Source: an uncultured Bacteroidota bacterium (lineage in GTDB: Bacteria; Bacteroidota; Bacteroidia; Flavobacteriales; Flavobacteriaceae). Taken from it: 64,000 nucleotides of DNA. Location of the stretch: contig CACIKV010000002.1 of NCBI GenBank assembly GCA_902587325.1, forward strand, positions 80,238-144,237, in the 5' to 3' direction. Under the pieces are notes generated by a model. It had not been told where the DNA came from and ran no database searches. It was given only the letters and a program-made list of their open reading frames with translations. The first letter of the stretch is position 1. The number at the start of each line of letters is the position of its first letter. The position numbers and the translations under genes were made by a program. This document shows positions 15,843 to 24,057 of the stretch, in pieces.

Positions 15843-15928
15843 GTGATACTACGGGGAACACCCTAAAAAATTAAGCTTTTGAAAATGAATAGCTTAAGAT
15901 GTGAGTTCGAGTCCAGTATCACCCACAA
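15843..15928 (+). pseudogene. tRNA-Val-like remnant (includes right copy of the 24-base repeat)
   Basis: Bases 15905-15928 copy the 3' end of tRNA-Val with one mismatch. Upstream, GTGATACT (15843-15850) pairs perfectly with AGTATCAC (15915-15922). In between, GGGG/CCCT (15853-15856/15861-15864) and TTAAGCT/AGCTTAA (15871-15877/15891-15897) form two hairpins, where D- and anticodon arms would be. The T-stem does not pair and the anticodon loop is 13 bases, so it is not a working tRNA. It may be a decayed second tRNA, an attachment-site scar, or a structured RNA. Confidence 0.5.
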
Positions 15929-15974
15929 TTTATATCGATAAAAATCGTAGATTTAATGATTAAAATTTAACACA

Positions 15975-16463
15975 ATGAAAAAAATATTTATTATGCTAGT
16001 TTTTTTACTAGCTTCTTGCTCTAGTCCTCAGCAAAATCCAGACTTTGAAAAAAATGTTGAATTAGCAAAAAATTATTTTGCAACTTTTGTTACTGAAGAT
16101 TTTGATGCAACTGCTGCTCTTATATCTGATGATGTAGAATGGCAAGGATGTTTTTATGGTACAACACTTATGAATAAGGAACAAGCAATGGAATACTCTA
16201 AAGGTTGGCATGATGCTATGGAAAACATAACTTATACCGCTGAGAATTATTTGCCTGGTGTAGATCCTGAAACTGGATTGCTGAACGGTAGCGTAAGAAC
16301 TTACGGAACTTGGACAGGAACAAATACTGCTAGCGGTAAAGACTTTGAAATTTCAATGTATCACTACTTTACATTTAATGATGATGGTAAAATTATTAAT
16401 GCTGGCGATTATGGTGATGCAACTGGACTAATAATGGCTGTTGCACCAGATCCAGCTGAATAA
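15975..16463 (+). CDS. NTF2/SnoaL-like lipoprotein
   Basis: A 162-residue predicted lipoprotein. The signal ends in LLASC (Cys15). The mature part has the SnoaL-like layout: helix VELAKNYFATFVTEDFDATAALISDDVEWQG, then NKEQAMEYSKGWHDAMENITY, then strands SVRTYGTWTGTN and FEISMYHYFTFNDDGKIINAGDYGD. Such cone-shaped folds bind small hydrophobic ligands or act as isomerases. Catalytic residues cannot be assigned. It is a single gene with its own terminator just downstream. Confidence 0.82.
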   Translation: MKKIFIMLVFLLASCSSPQQNPDFEKNVELAKNYFATFVTEDFDATAALISDDVEWQGCFYGTTLMNKEQAMEYSKGWHDAMENITYTAENYLPGVDPETGLLNGSVRTYGTWTGTNTASGKDFEISMYHYFTFNDDGKIINAGDYGDATGLIMAVAPDPAE

Positions 16464-16477
16464 ATATGCTAAAACTG

Positions 16478-16505
16478 AAAAGCGCCAATTGGCGCTTTTT
16501 TTTTC
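16478..16505 (+). terminator. Rho-independent terminator after the NTF2-like lipoprotein gene
   Basis: AAAAGCGCC/GGCGCTTTT forms a 9-bp perfect stem around AATT, followed by a run of T to 16505. The distance from the stop codon is 14 bases. Confidence 0.92.
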
Positions 16506-16535
16506 ATATTTGGCACTTGATTTGTAATTAAATTA

Positions 16536-17666
16536 ATGATGAATTTCTTTGGAAATATTCCTATTTCGGGCTGGTCATATTCAACCTTTTCAAATGATAA
16601 TGTCTCTCTTTTTGATAGGCTTCTTGAAATATTTAAGGAGTTGTTAACTTATACATCCGGAGATTTTGATGAAGCTGTAGACTGGTTAAGACAATTAGAC
16701 AAAGAATATTCTTTGACTACGGAAGATTATACTATCGATGACTTTATCGATGAATTATTAAACAAAGGTTTTATATCAACTGAAATAAATGCCAAAGATG
16801 GGAAAGAATTAATAAAGATCACATCCAAAATGGAAAAGGCTTTAAGAAAGTTTGCATTAAAAAAAATTTTTGGACAAATAAAGAAATCAAAACAAGGAAA
16901 TCACAAATCAAAATATTCAGGATCAAGTGATGATGATAATTCTGATATCAAAAGTTTTGAATTTGGTGATCCATTTGACAAAATAATTGTAAGTGAAAGT
17001 TTAAAGAATATGTATAATCGTACCGGTACTGATGAATTGAATTTAATTTCAGATGATATAGTTGTAAGTAATGGAAATTTTCAATCTCAAATGAGTACAG
17101 TTCTTATGATTGATATAAGTCATAGTATGATATTATATGGTGAGGATAGAATAACACCTGCCAAAAAAGTCGCTATGGCTTTAGCAGAATTAATAACAAC
17201 AAGATATCCAAAAGATACATTAGATATAATTGTTTTTGGGAATGAAGCTAAAGTAGTTGAGCTTAAAGATTTACCCTATTTAAAAGTCGGACCTTATCAC
17301 ACAAATACTGTTGCCGGTATTCAATTAGCTATGGACATTCTTAAAAGAAAAAAGAATAATAACAAGCAAATATTGATGATTACAGACGGAAAACCTAGTT
17401 GTTTAAAACTTAGAGATGGGAGTTTTTATAAAAACAGCGCTGGCTTAGATCCTAAAATTATTAATAAATGTTATAACATGGCAAAACAAGCCAGAAAGTT
17501 AAAGATCCCAATCACTACCTTCATGATAGCCCGTGATTCCTATTTACAACATTTTGTTAGAGAATTTTCTAAGGCAAATGGAGGTAAGGCATTTTATACG
17601 GGTTTAGATAATTTAGGAGAAATGATTTTTGAAGATTATAATAGCAATAAAAAAAGAAAGATATAA
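16536..17666 (+). CDS. VWA-domain protein, partner of a MoxR/ChlI-like ATPase
   Basis: A 376-residue cytoplasmic protein. An N-terminal helical region (residues 1-180) with an acidic/serine-rich linker (SGSSDDDNSDI) is followed by a von Willebrand A domain. The MIDAS motif is DISHS (DxSxS, near residue 193), and MITDGKPS supplies the later Asp. This matches the ChlD/CoxE-like partner of MoxR or Mg-chelatase-type ATPases. The next gene starts at the base after the stop. Likely a metal-dependent adaptor for an ATPase-driven assembly or maturation step; the client is unknown. Confidence 0.85.
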   Translation: MMNFFGNIPISGWSYSTFSNDNVSLFDRLLEIFKELLTYTSGDFDEAVDWLRQLDKEYSLTTEDYTIDDFIDELLNKGFISTEINAKDGKELIKITSKMEKALRKFALKKIFGQIKKSKQGNHKSKYSGSSDDDNSDIKSFEFGDPFDKIIVSESLKNMYNRTGTDELNLISDDIVVSNGNFQSQMSTVLMIDISHSMILYGEDRITPAKKVAMALAELITTRYPKDTLDIIVFGNEAKVVELKDLPYLKVGPYHTNTVAGIQLAMDILKRKKNNNKQILMITDGKPSCLKLRDGSFYKNSAGLDPKIINKCYNMAKQARKLKIPITTFMIARDSYLQHFVREFSKANGGKAFYTGLDNLGEMIFEDYNSNKKRKI

Positions 17667-19130
17667 ATGAAAAAACCTAGTATAAAAACCTTAAAAGAGT
17701 TGAAGAATTCAGAGTATAAGTCTCAAACAATAAAAGATGAGTTATGTAAAAATCTTTCTATTCTCCTCAAAAGTGGAAAGCCATCATTTACTGGCATCCA
17801 TGGCTATGAAAGTACAGTAATTCCGGACTTGGAAAGAGCAATTTTATCCAAACACAATATAAATTTCTTAGGACTTAGAGGTCAAGCAAAAACAAGATTA
17901 GCCAGAAAAATGATTGATTTATTAGATGAGTGGATACCTTTCATAAAAGGATCTGAAATAAATGATGATCCATTATCACCAATTTCTAATTACGGAAAAA
18001 AAATTTTGGAAGAAAAAGGTGATAGTACGGAGATTGAATGGTTACACAACTCAGAAAGATTTTATGAAAAATTAGCAACACCTGATGTTACCGTCTCTGA
18101 CTTAATAGGTGATATTGACCCTATAAAAGCTGCATCTCTAAAACTATCTTATGCTGATGAAAGAGTAATTCATTTCGGTATGATACCAAGAGCTAATAGG
18201 TCAATTTTTGTTATAAATGAATTACCAGATTTACAGGCCAGAATTCAAGTAGCATTATTTTCAATACTTGAGGAAAAAGAAATCCAAATTAGAGGATTTA
18301 AACTGCGCATACCCCTTGACCTACAATTTGTTTTTACTGCAAACCCTGAAGATTATACTAATAGAGGCAGCATAGTAACACCATTAAAGGATAGAATTGG
18401 TTCCCAAATCATTACTCATTATCCATTAACTACCGAAATTTCAAAAAAAATTACGGATCAAGAATCAAATTTTATTGATGACAATATATATGTTCCAGAA
18501 ATTGCAAAAGATTTAGTTGAGGAAATCAATTTTGCTGCCAGAAGAAGTGATTATGTTGACTATAAAAGTGGAGTTAGTGCAAGAATGAGTATTACAGCGT
18601 TTGAGAATTTGGTAAGTACAACCAAGAGAAGAATGCTAATTAACGGTGAAGATAGCTCCTCTGTAAGACTTTCAGATTTTGGTGGAATAATCCCTTCTAT
18701 CAATGGAAAAATTGAGTTAGTGTATGAAGGTGAAGAACAAGGAGCTGATCAGATTTCCTATGACCTTATAAATGAAGGTGTAAAATCAATATTTGTTAAA
18801 TATTTTCCAGAAATAAAGAAATTAAAGAAGGAAGAAGAGATATCACCATATGATGAAATTACTGAATGGTTTATTATGAGTAACAAGGAGATTTTTATTG
18901 GAGATGAGTTTACTAACAGTGAATATGAAAAAATATTGAATAGTATTAAACCTCTTAATACTTTTATTGATAAGTATTGTAAAAATGAAAGCACAAAAGA
19001 TTTATTATTTATAAAAGAGATATTACTCTGGGGTTTATCTGCTTTTAAGAAATTAGATAAAAATAGAATGTTAGATGGATTAGAATTTAAAGACTCGCTC
19101 GGGACCTACTTCAACGATATAAATAAATAA
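17667..19130 (+). CDS. MoxR/ChlI-like AAA+ ATPase
   Basis: A 487-residue AAA+ protein resembling the Mg-chelatase I/MoxR clade. The P-loop reads GLRGQAKT (Ala replaces the last Gly before the Lys). The Walker B region is RSIFVINELPDL, with N-E in place of the common D-E. Sensor 1 is FVFTANPEDYTNRG, and RIGSQIITHYPLT looks like the arginine-finger region. The long C-terminus (from about residue 330) is helical. It directly follows its VWA partner with no gap, as in bchI/bchD-type pairs. The pathway does not look like chlorophyll synthesis because no other such genes are near. Confidence 0.85.
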   Translation: MKKPSIKTLKELKNSEYKSQTIKDELCKNLSILLKSGKPSFTGIHGYESTVIPDLERAILSKHNINFLGLRGQAKTRLARKMIDLLDEWIPFIKGSEINDDPLSPISNYGKKILEEKGDSTEIEWLHNSERFYEKLATPDVTVSDLIGDIDPIKAASLKLSYADERVIHFGMIPRANRSIFVINELPDLQARIQVALFSILEEKEIQIRGFKLRIPLDLQFVFTANPEDYTNRGSIVTPLKDRIGSQIITHYPLTTEISKKITDQESNFIDDNIYVPEIAKDLVEEINFAARRSDYVDYKSGVSARMSITAFENLVSTTKRRMLINGEDSSSVRLSDFGGIIPSINGKIELVYEGEEQGADQISYDLINEGVKSIFVKYFPEIKKLKKEEEISPYDEITEWFIMSNKEIFIGDEFTNSEYEKILNSIKPLNTFIDKYCKNESTKDLLFIKEILLWGLSAFKKLDKNRMLDGLEFKDSLGTYFNDINK

Positions 19131-19135
19131 TTTTT

Positions 19136-19642
19136 TTAGTTTGAAAACCACTTATGCTTTCCAAAGAAATTTCTTTCAACAACTTTTTTGTTTGACAAGT
19201 ACCAATCTAAACCAGAAATAACACTATTAAGATATTTTTTTAAGTTTGGTTTAAAAAATAAGTAGTGTGGGATAAAAGATAGAATTTTCGATTTTTCCCT
19301 CAAAAACCATGGATATACAGCTATACATAAATAAACCTTATCGTTCTTTTCAATAATCTCCCATTTTACTAAAGATTTTTTTCCATTTTTTCTACCAATT
19401 AATAACTCATAGCCTCTTTTTTCTTCCCATTTTGTAAAGTTTCGGATTAATTTAATTCCATTAAGGTAAGTAAGCTCATCACATGACCCTTTCCCCGGCC
19501 ATTTAATAACATTATTTGATTTACAAAATGGATGGTAAAGTTCAAGATTTTTAGGCGATGAAATTAAGTTCCATATCTCATCCCTATTTGAGTTAATTCT
19601 TTTTATTAATTTAACACTCCATGAATTTTTGTACTCAATCAT
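19136..19642 (-). CDS. SRPBCC/START-like lipid- or polyketide-binding protein
   Basis: A 168-residue protein that begins with the SRPBCC pattern: SVKLIKRINSNRDEIWNLISSPKNLELYHPFC (strand, helix, then the 'HP' turn) followed by VIKWPGKGSCDELTYLNG and repeated amphipathic strands. The family forms a helix-grip fold with a large hydrophobic pocket. The C-terminal helix ends NSVISGLDWYLSN. It is divergent from yjbQ with only 22 bases between start codons. The ligand is unknown. Confidence 0.72.
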   Translation of the reverse strand: MIEYKNSWSVKLIKRINSNRDEIWNLISSPKNLELYHPFCKSNNVIKWPGKGSCDELTYLNGIKLIRNFTKWEEKRGYELLIGRKNGKKSLVKWEIIEKNDKVYLCIAVYPWFLREKSKILSFIPHYLFFKPNLKKYLNSVISGLDWYLSNKKVVERNFFGKHKWFSN

Positions 19643-19664
19643 TAAGCTAACATAATTTTATTTT

Positions 19665-20072
19665 ATGATTTTTCAAAAGGAAATAGTAATTGAGCCACAT
19701 CCCAGAGGATTTCATTTAATAAGTGAAAATATTTTTAATGTATTACCTAAAATGAGTGGATTAGTTCATGTCTTTATAAAGCACACATCAGCAAGTTTAA
19801 CAATTAATGAAAATGCTGACCCAAGTGTAAGGGTTGATTTTGAGACTCATTTTAACAAACTAGTTTCAGACCAAGATGATCATTACACTCACATTACTGA
19901 GGGACTCGATGATATGACATCTCACATTAAAAGTTCTCTATTGGGATCATCAATTAGCTTTCCTATAACAGATGGAATTCCACAAATTGGAATATGGCAA
20001 GGAATTTATTTATGTGAACATAGGGATCATGCCTCATCAAGAAAATTATTTATAACAATTATAGGAGAATAA
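19665..20072 (+). CDS. yjbQ: YjbQ family protein (UPF0047)
   Basis: A 135-residue protein of the UPF0047/YjbQ family, some members of which have a weak thiamine-phosphate synthase activity. Visible signatures are GLVHVFIKHTSASLTINENADPSV, the DDHYTHITEGLDDMTSHIKSSLLGSS block and the C-terminal GIPQIGIWQGIYLCEHRDH. The conserved His and Asp residues form a probable metal site. The physiological role remains unsettled for the family. It is followed by a cluster of inverted repeats and clpB. Confidence 0.93.
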   Translation: MIFQKEIVIEPHPRGFHLISENIFNVLPKMSGLVHVFIKHTSASLTINENADPSVRVDFETHFNKLVSDQDDHYTHITEGLDDMTSHIKSSLLGSSISFPITDGIPQIGIWQGIYLCEHRDHASSRKLFITIIGE

Positions 20073-20113
20073 GACATTATGTCTTGGTTTACAACCAATT
20101 AAAATGTCATTTT
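20071..20113. repeat. three consecutive short inverted repeats upstream of clpB
   Basis: AAGACAT-T-ATGTCTT (20071-20085), TTGGTT-TAC-AACCAA (20084-20098) and AAAATG-T-CATTTT (20101-20113) follow one another directly after the yjbQ stop. The first and third have a single-base centre, more like protein-binding palindromes than hairpins; the second could fold. They may serve as a terminator for yjbQ or as operator sites for clpB. Confidence 0.5.
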
Positions 20114-20164
20114 GGCAATTTATATAAAAGGAATGTGATTTGATATACGTTAAATAAATAATTA

Positions 20165-22747
20165 ATGAAAACAGATCAATTTACATTTAAAACACAAGAA
20201 ATTCTTCAAGATTCTCAACAAAAGGCACTTGAAAAAAGTCACCAGACTGTTGAAAATTCTCATATCTTAAAGTCAATTATTGATAATGATGATAATATTT
20301 TTCCATATGTTTCTAGTCAGTTGGAGGTAAATAATGAAATTATTAAATCTACAGTTGAAAAGATGATTGATTCTTTACCTAAGGTCAATGGTGATTTTGT
20401 GGGATTTTCACAAGATTCATCAAAAACTTTGATGAAAGCGATAAATCACTCAAAAAAAATGGGGGATAATTATGTTTCAATTGATCATTTATTAATCTCA
20501 TTAATTGACTCTAACAATGAATTATCAAAGATTTTGATTGGATTTGGATATAACCTAGATAAAGTAAAAAAGATTTTGGTAAATATGAGGAAAGGTGAAA
20601 AAGTAAAATCATCATCAGATGATACTAACTTAAACTCCCTTGAAAAATATGCTATTAACCTCACATCAAAAGCAAGTGAAGGTAAATTAGATCCCGTAAT
20701 TGGTAGAGATGATGAAATAAGAAGATTGTTGCAAATTTTATCTAGGAGATCAAAAAATAATCCAATTTTAGTTGGGGAGCCTGGTACTGGAAAGACAGCT
20801 ATCGTTGAGGGATTAGCAAAAAGAATCATTGAAGGTGATGTACCTGAGGACTTGAAAGAAAAAATGATTTATGCTCTTGACATGGGCGCATTAATTGCAG
20901 GCGCAAAGTATAAAGGAGAATTTGAAGAAAGATTAAAATCTGTGATTAAAGAAATTACAACTTCCGATGGAAGAATAATCTTATTTATTGATGAAATTCA
21001 CACACTTGTTGGAGCAGGGGGAGGCCAAGGCTCTATGGATGCAGCAAATATTTTAAAGCCTGCATTGGCAAGAGGTGATCTCAGAGCAATTGGTGCAACT
21101 ACACTTGATGAGTTTCAGAAATACTTCGAAAAAGATAAGGCACTTGAAAGAAGATTTCAGAAAGTCTATGTTAATGAACCAGATATTGAGAATTCAATTT
21201 CAATTTTAAGAGGAATCAAAGAGAAGTACGAAGCTCATCATAAAGTAAAAATTTTAGATGAAGCTCTTATTGGAGCTGTTAAATTATCAAGTAGATATAT
21301 ATCTAACAGATTTTTACCGGATAAAGCTATTGATTTAATGGATGAATCTGCCTCAAAGCTAAGGTTAGAAATAAATTCAAAACCTGAAGAACTTGATACG
21401 CTTGATAGAAAAATAAGACAAATTGAAATAGAATTGGTTGCAATAACTAGAGAAAAAGACAAAAAGAAGATTAAAAAACTTAATGATCAATTGGCCGAAT
21501 ATAAAGAAGAAAGAAACTTATTGTTTACAAAATGGGAAAATGAAAAGAATGTAATTGAAAGGGTACAGCAAACAAAAATCAATATAGACGAATTAAGATC
21601 CCAAGCAGAAAAATATGAAAGAGATGGTGATTACGCAAAAGTTGCTGAGCTAAGATATGGTAAGATCAAAGATTTTCAAGAAAAACTCAAAGATTATGAA
21701 TTGGAAATGACTAAACAGTTTAATGAAGATTCATTATTGAGTGAAGAAGTTACATATGATCATATAGCTGAGGTTGTATCAAAATGGACTGGAATTCCTA
21801 TATCAAAAATGCTAAAATCTGAAAAATCAAAGCTTCTAGAGCTTGAAAGCCAAATATCTAATAGGCTAGTTGGTCAAAAAGATGCTGTTGAGTCAGTAAG
21901 CGATTCAATTAGAAGGAGTAGATCTGGTTTACAAGATGAAAATAGACCAATTGGTAGTTTTTTATTTTTAGGTACAACAGGTGTTGGAAAAACTGAGCTG
22001 GCTAAGGCTATAGCTGAAATTTTATTTGATGATGAACAAAATATTGTCAGAATAGATATGAGTGAGTATCAAGAACAACATTCAGTTAGTCGTTTAATTG
22101 GTGCTCCTCCTGGATATGTTGGATATGATGAGGGAGGACAGTTAACTGAAGCTATTAGAAGAAGACCTTATTCAGTTATTCTACTGGATGAAATTGAAAA
22201 AGCACATCCTGACACTTTTAATATTTTACTTCAATTACTTGATGAAGGAAGATTAACTGATAGCAAAGGAAGAACAGCAGACTTTAGAAATACCATTGTA
22301 ATTATGACTAGTAATATGGGTAGCGAAGAAATTCAAAGATCCTTTGAAGAGATTGATGATTTTAATAAAGCTAAATCTAGAGCATTGGATTCCACTATGA
22401 TGCTTCTAAAAAAATCATTGAAACCAGAATTTTTAAATAGAATTGATGATATAATTTTATTCTCACCTTTGACTAAAATGGAAATTAAAAAAATTGTTGA
22501 GTTACAATTTGAGATTATTTCTAAAAAATTAAAAAATAAAAATATTAATCTATCCATTACTGATGACGCACTTGACAAATTGACTGATTTGGGATTTGAT
22601 CCAGAGTATGGTGCAAGGCCAGTTAAAAGAGTAATTCAAAAAAATATTCTTGATAATTTAAGTAAGATGATTTTGTCTGAAAAAGTTAGTACCAAGAATA
22701 AATTAGTGGTCGACTTTTTTGGAGATGAAATTGTAATAAGGAATTAA
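20165..22747 (+). CDS. clpB: ATP-dependent disaggregase ClpB
   Basis: An 860-residue Hsp100 chaperone that pulls polypeptides out of aggregates together with DnaK. The domain order is: Clp N-domain (about 1-145), first AAA+ module with GEPGTGKT and IILFIDEIH, a long coiled-coil M-domain (about residues 400-520, KKIKKLNDQLAEYKEERN and similar), and second AAA+ module with GTTGVGKT and VILLDEIEKAHPD. The C-terminal domain contains FLNRIDDIILF and GARPVKR. The M-domain separates it from ClpC/ClpA. Length is normal. The intergenic palindromes upstream may matter for heat-shock control. Confidence 0.97.
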   Translation: MKTDQFTFKTQEILQDSQQKALEKSHQTVENSHILKSIIDNDDNIFPYVSSQLEVNNEIIKSTVEKMIDSLPKVNGDFVGFSQDSSKTLMKAINHSKKMGDNYVSIDHLLISLIDSNNELSKILIGFGYNLDKVKKILVNMRKGEKVKSSSDDTNLNSLEKYAINLTSKASEGKLDPVIGRDDEIRRLLQILSRRSKNNPILVGEPGTGKTAIVEGLAKRIIEGDVPEDLKEKMIYALDMGALIAGAKYKGEFEERLKSVIKEITTSDGRIILFIDEIHTLVGAGGGQGSMDAANILKPALARGDLRAIGATTLDEFQKYFEKDKALERRFQKVYVNEPDIENSISILRGIKEKYEAHHKVKILDEALIGAVKLSSRYISNRFLPDKAIDLMDESASKLRLEINSKPEELDTLDRKIRQIEIELVAITREKDKKKIKKLNDQLAEYKEERNLLFTKWENEKNVIERVQQTKINIDELRSQAEKYERDGDYAKVAELRYGKIKDFQEKLKDYELEMTKQFNEDSLLSEEVTYDHIAEVVSKWTGIPISKMLKSEKSKLLELESQISNRLVGQKDAVESVSDSIRRSRSGLQDENRPIGSFLFLGTTGVGKTELAKAIAEILFDDEQNIVRIDMSEYQEQHSVSRLIGAPPGYVGYDEGGQLTEAIRRRPYSVILLDEIEKAHPDTFNILLQLLDEGRLTDSKGRTADFRNTIVIMTSNMGSEEIQRSFEEIDDFNKAKSRALDSTMMLLKKSLKPEFLNRIDDIILFSPLTKMEIKKIVELQFEIISKKLKNKNINLSITDDALDKLTDLGFDPEYGARPVKRVIQKNILDNLSKMILSEKVSTKNKLVVDFFGDEIVIRN

Positions 22748-22770
22748 TTTCATACTTTAATTGAGTATTT

Positions 22771-24057
22771 ATGAAATACCTTTCTTTTTTATTTTTTTTT
22801 ATTTCTATCGTTTCATATTCTCAAAAATTTGATGAAAAGGTAAATCTTCTGATTAATGAGAATATTGCTGAAATAATTGAGCTGAGACATTGGTTCCACG
22901 AAAATGCTGAGCTAAGTAATCGTGAATTTAAAACATCTGAAAGAATTGCTGAGGAACTTATTAAAATTGGATATAATCCACAAACAGGAATTGCAAAAAC
23001 TGGTGTTGTTGCAATTCTAAATGAAGGCAAACCAGGGCCTGTTGTTGGGCTAAGAGCTGATATTGATGGACTTCCTGTTAAAGAACGCGCAAATATTCCT
23101 TGGGCATCTAAAATGACAGGAATTTATAATGGTGAAACAGTACCTGTTATGCATGCATGCGGTCATGATATGCATACTGCGATTTTATTAGCTACAGCAA
23201 AAATTTTATACGAAATTAGGGATGAAATTCCAGGTCAAGTAAAATTTATTTTTCAACCTGCAGAAGAAGGCGCTCCTGCCGGTGAAGAGGGTGGTGCACA
23301 ATTAATGGTAAAAGAGGGAGTTTTAAAAAATCCTGACGTTGATGCAATATTTGGTCTACATGTTTGGTCTGGTTTATATGCAGGACAAGTTCATCTAAGA
23401 CCACAAGGTATAATGGCAGCTGTTAATGAGTTTAGAATTGATTTAAAAGGAGTTCAGACACATGGATCTACACCCTGGACTGGTAGAGATCCAATTGTTA
23501 CAGCTGCGCAGATTGTTAACTCATTGCAAACAATAGTAAGTAGAAGCTTACCATTAACTGAGGCAGGTGCTGTTGTGACAATTGGTAGTATTCATGGCGG
23601 AGTAAGGAGTAATATTATTCCTGAAGATTTATATATGTTAGGTACCATTAGAACCTTAGACAATGATATGAAAACTATAGTTCTTAAAAGATTAGAGGAA
23701 ATAGTGTATAATGTTGCTAAATCTAATAATATTGAAGCTAAAATTACATATATGGTATCATACCCAATCACATACAATGATCCATTTTTATACAAAGAAG
23801 TTCTTCCCACATTAAAAAGAGTAAATGGCGAAAAAAATGTTTTTTTAATGAGGGCAATTACTGGTGCAGAGGACTTTTCTTATTTTCAAGAAAAAATACC
23901 TGGAATATATTTTTTTATTGGTGGATCAAAAAATGGCACGGATCTAACTAAGGTAGCTCCTCATCACACTCCAGATTTTTACGTTGATGATTCTGCTATC
24001 GAAACTGGTATTAGATCAATGACTTCTTTAACGATTGATTATCTATTAAATAATTAA
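22771..24057 (+). CDS. M20 family amidohydrolase, exported
   Basis: A 428-residue metal-dependent amidohydrolase of the M20D (hippurate hydrolase/aminoacylase-like) class with a signal peptide (to about residue 17, ending SYSQ). Metal and catalytic motifs are HACGHDMHTAILL, FQPAEEGAPAGEEGGA, FGLHVWSG and GAEDFSYF. A dimerisation domain with TAAQIVNSLQTIVSR is inserted in the middle. It would hydrolyse N-acyl amino acids or related amides in the periplasm. It starts 23 bases after clpB and converges on the amidase gene with a 4-base overlap. Confidence 0.93.
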   Translation: MKYLSFLFFFISIVSYSQKFDEKVNLLINENIAEIIELRHWFHENAELSNREFKTSERIAEELIKIGYNPQTGIAKTGVVAILNEGKPGPVVGLRADIDGLPVKERANIPWASKMTGIYNGETVPVMHACGHDMHTAILLATAKILYEIRDEIPGQVKFIFQPAEEGAPAGEEGGAQLMVKEGVLKNPDVDAIFGLHVWSGLYAGQVHLRPQGIMAAVNEFRIDLKGVQTHGSTPWTGRDPIVTAAQIVNSLQTIVSRSLPLTEAGAVVTIGSIHGGVRSNIIPEDLYMLGTIRTLDNDMKTIVLKRLEEIVYNVAKSNNIEAKITYMVSYPITYNDPFLYKEVLPTLKRVNGEKNVFLMRAITGAEDFSYFQEKIPGIYFFIGGSKNGTDLTKVAPHHTPDFYVDDSAIETGIRSMTSLTIDYLLNN

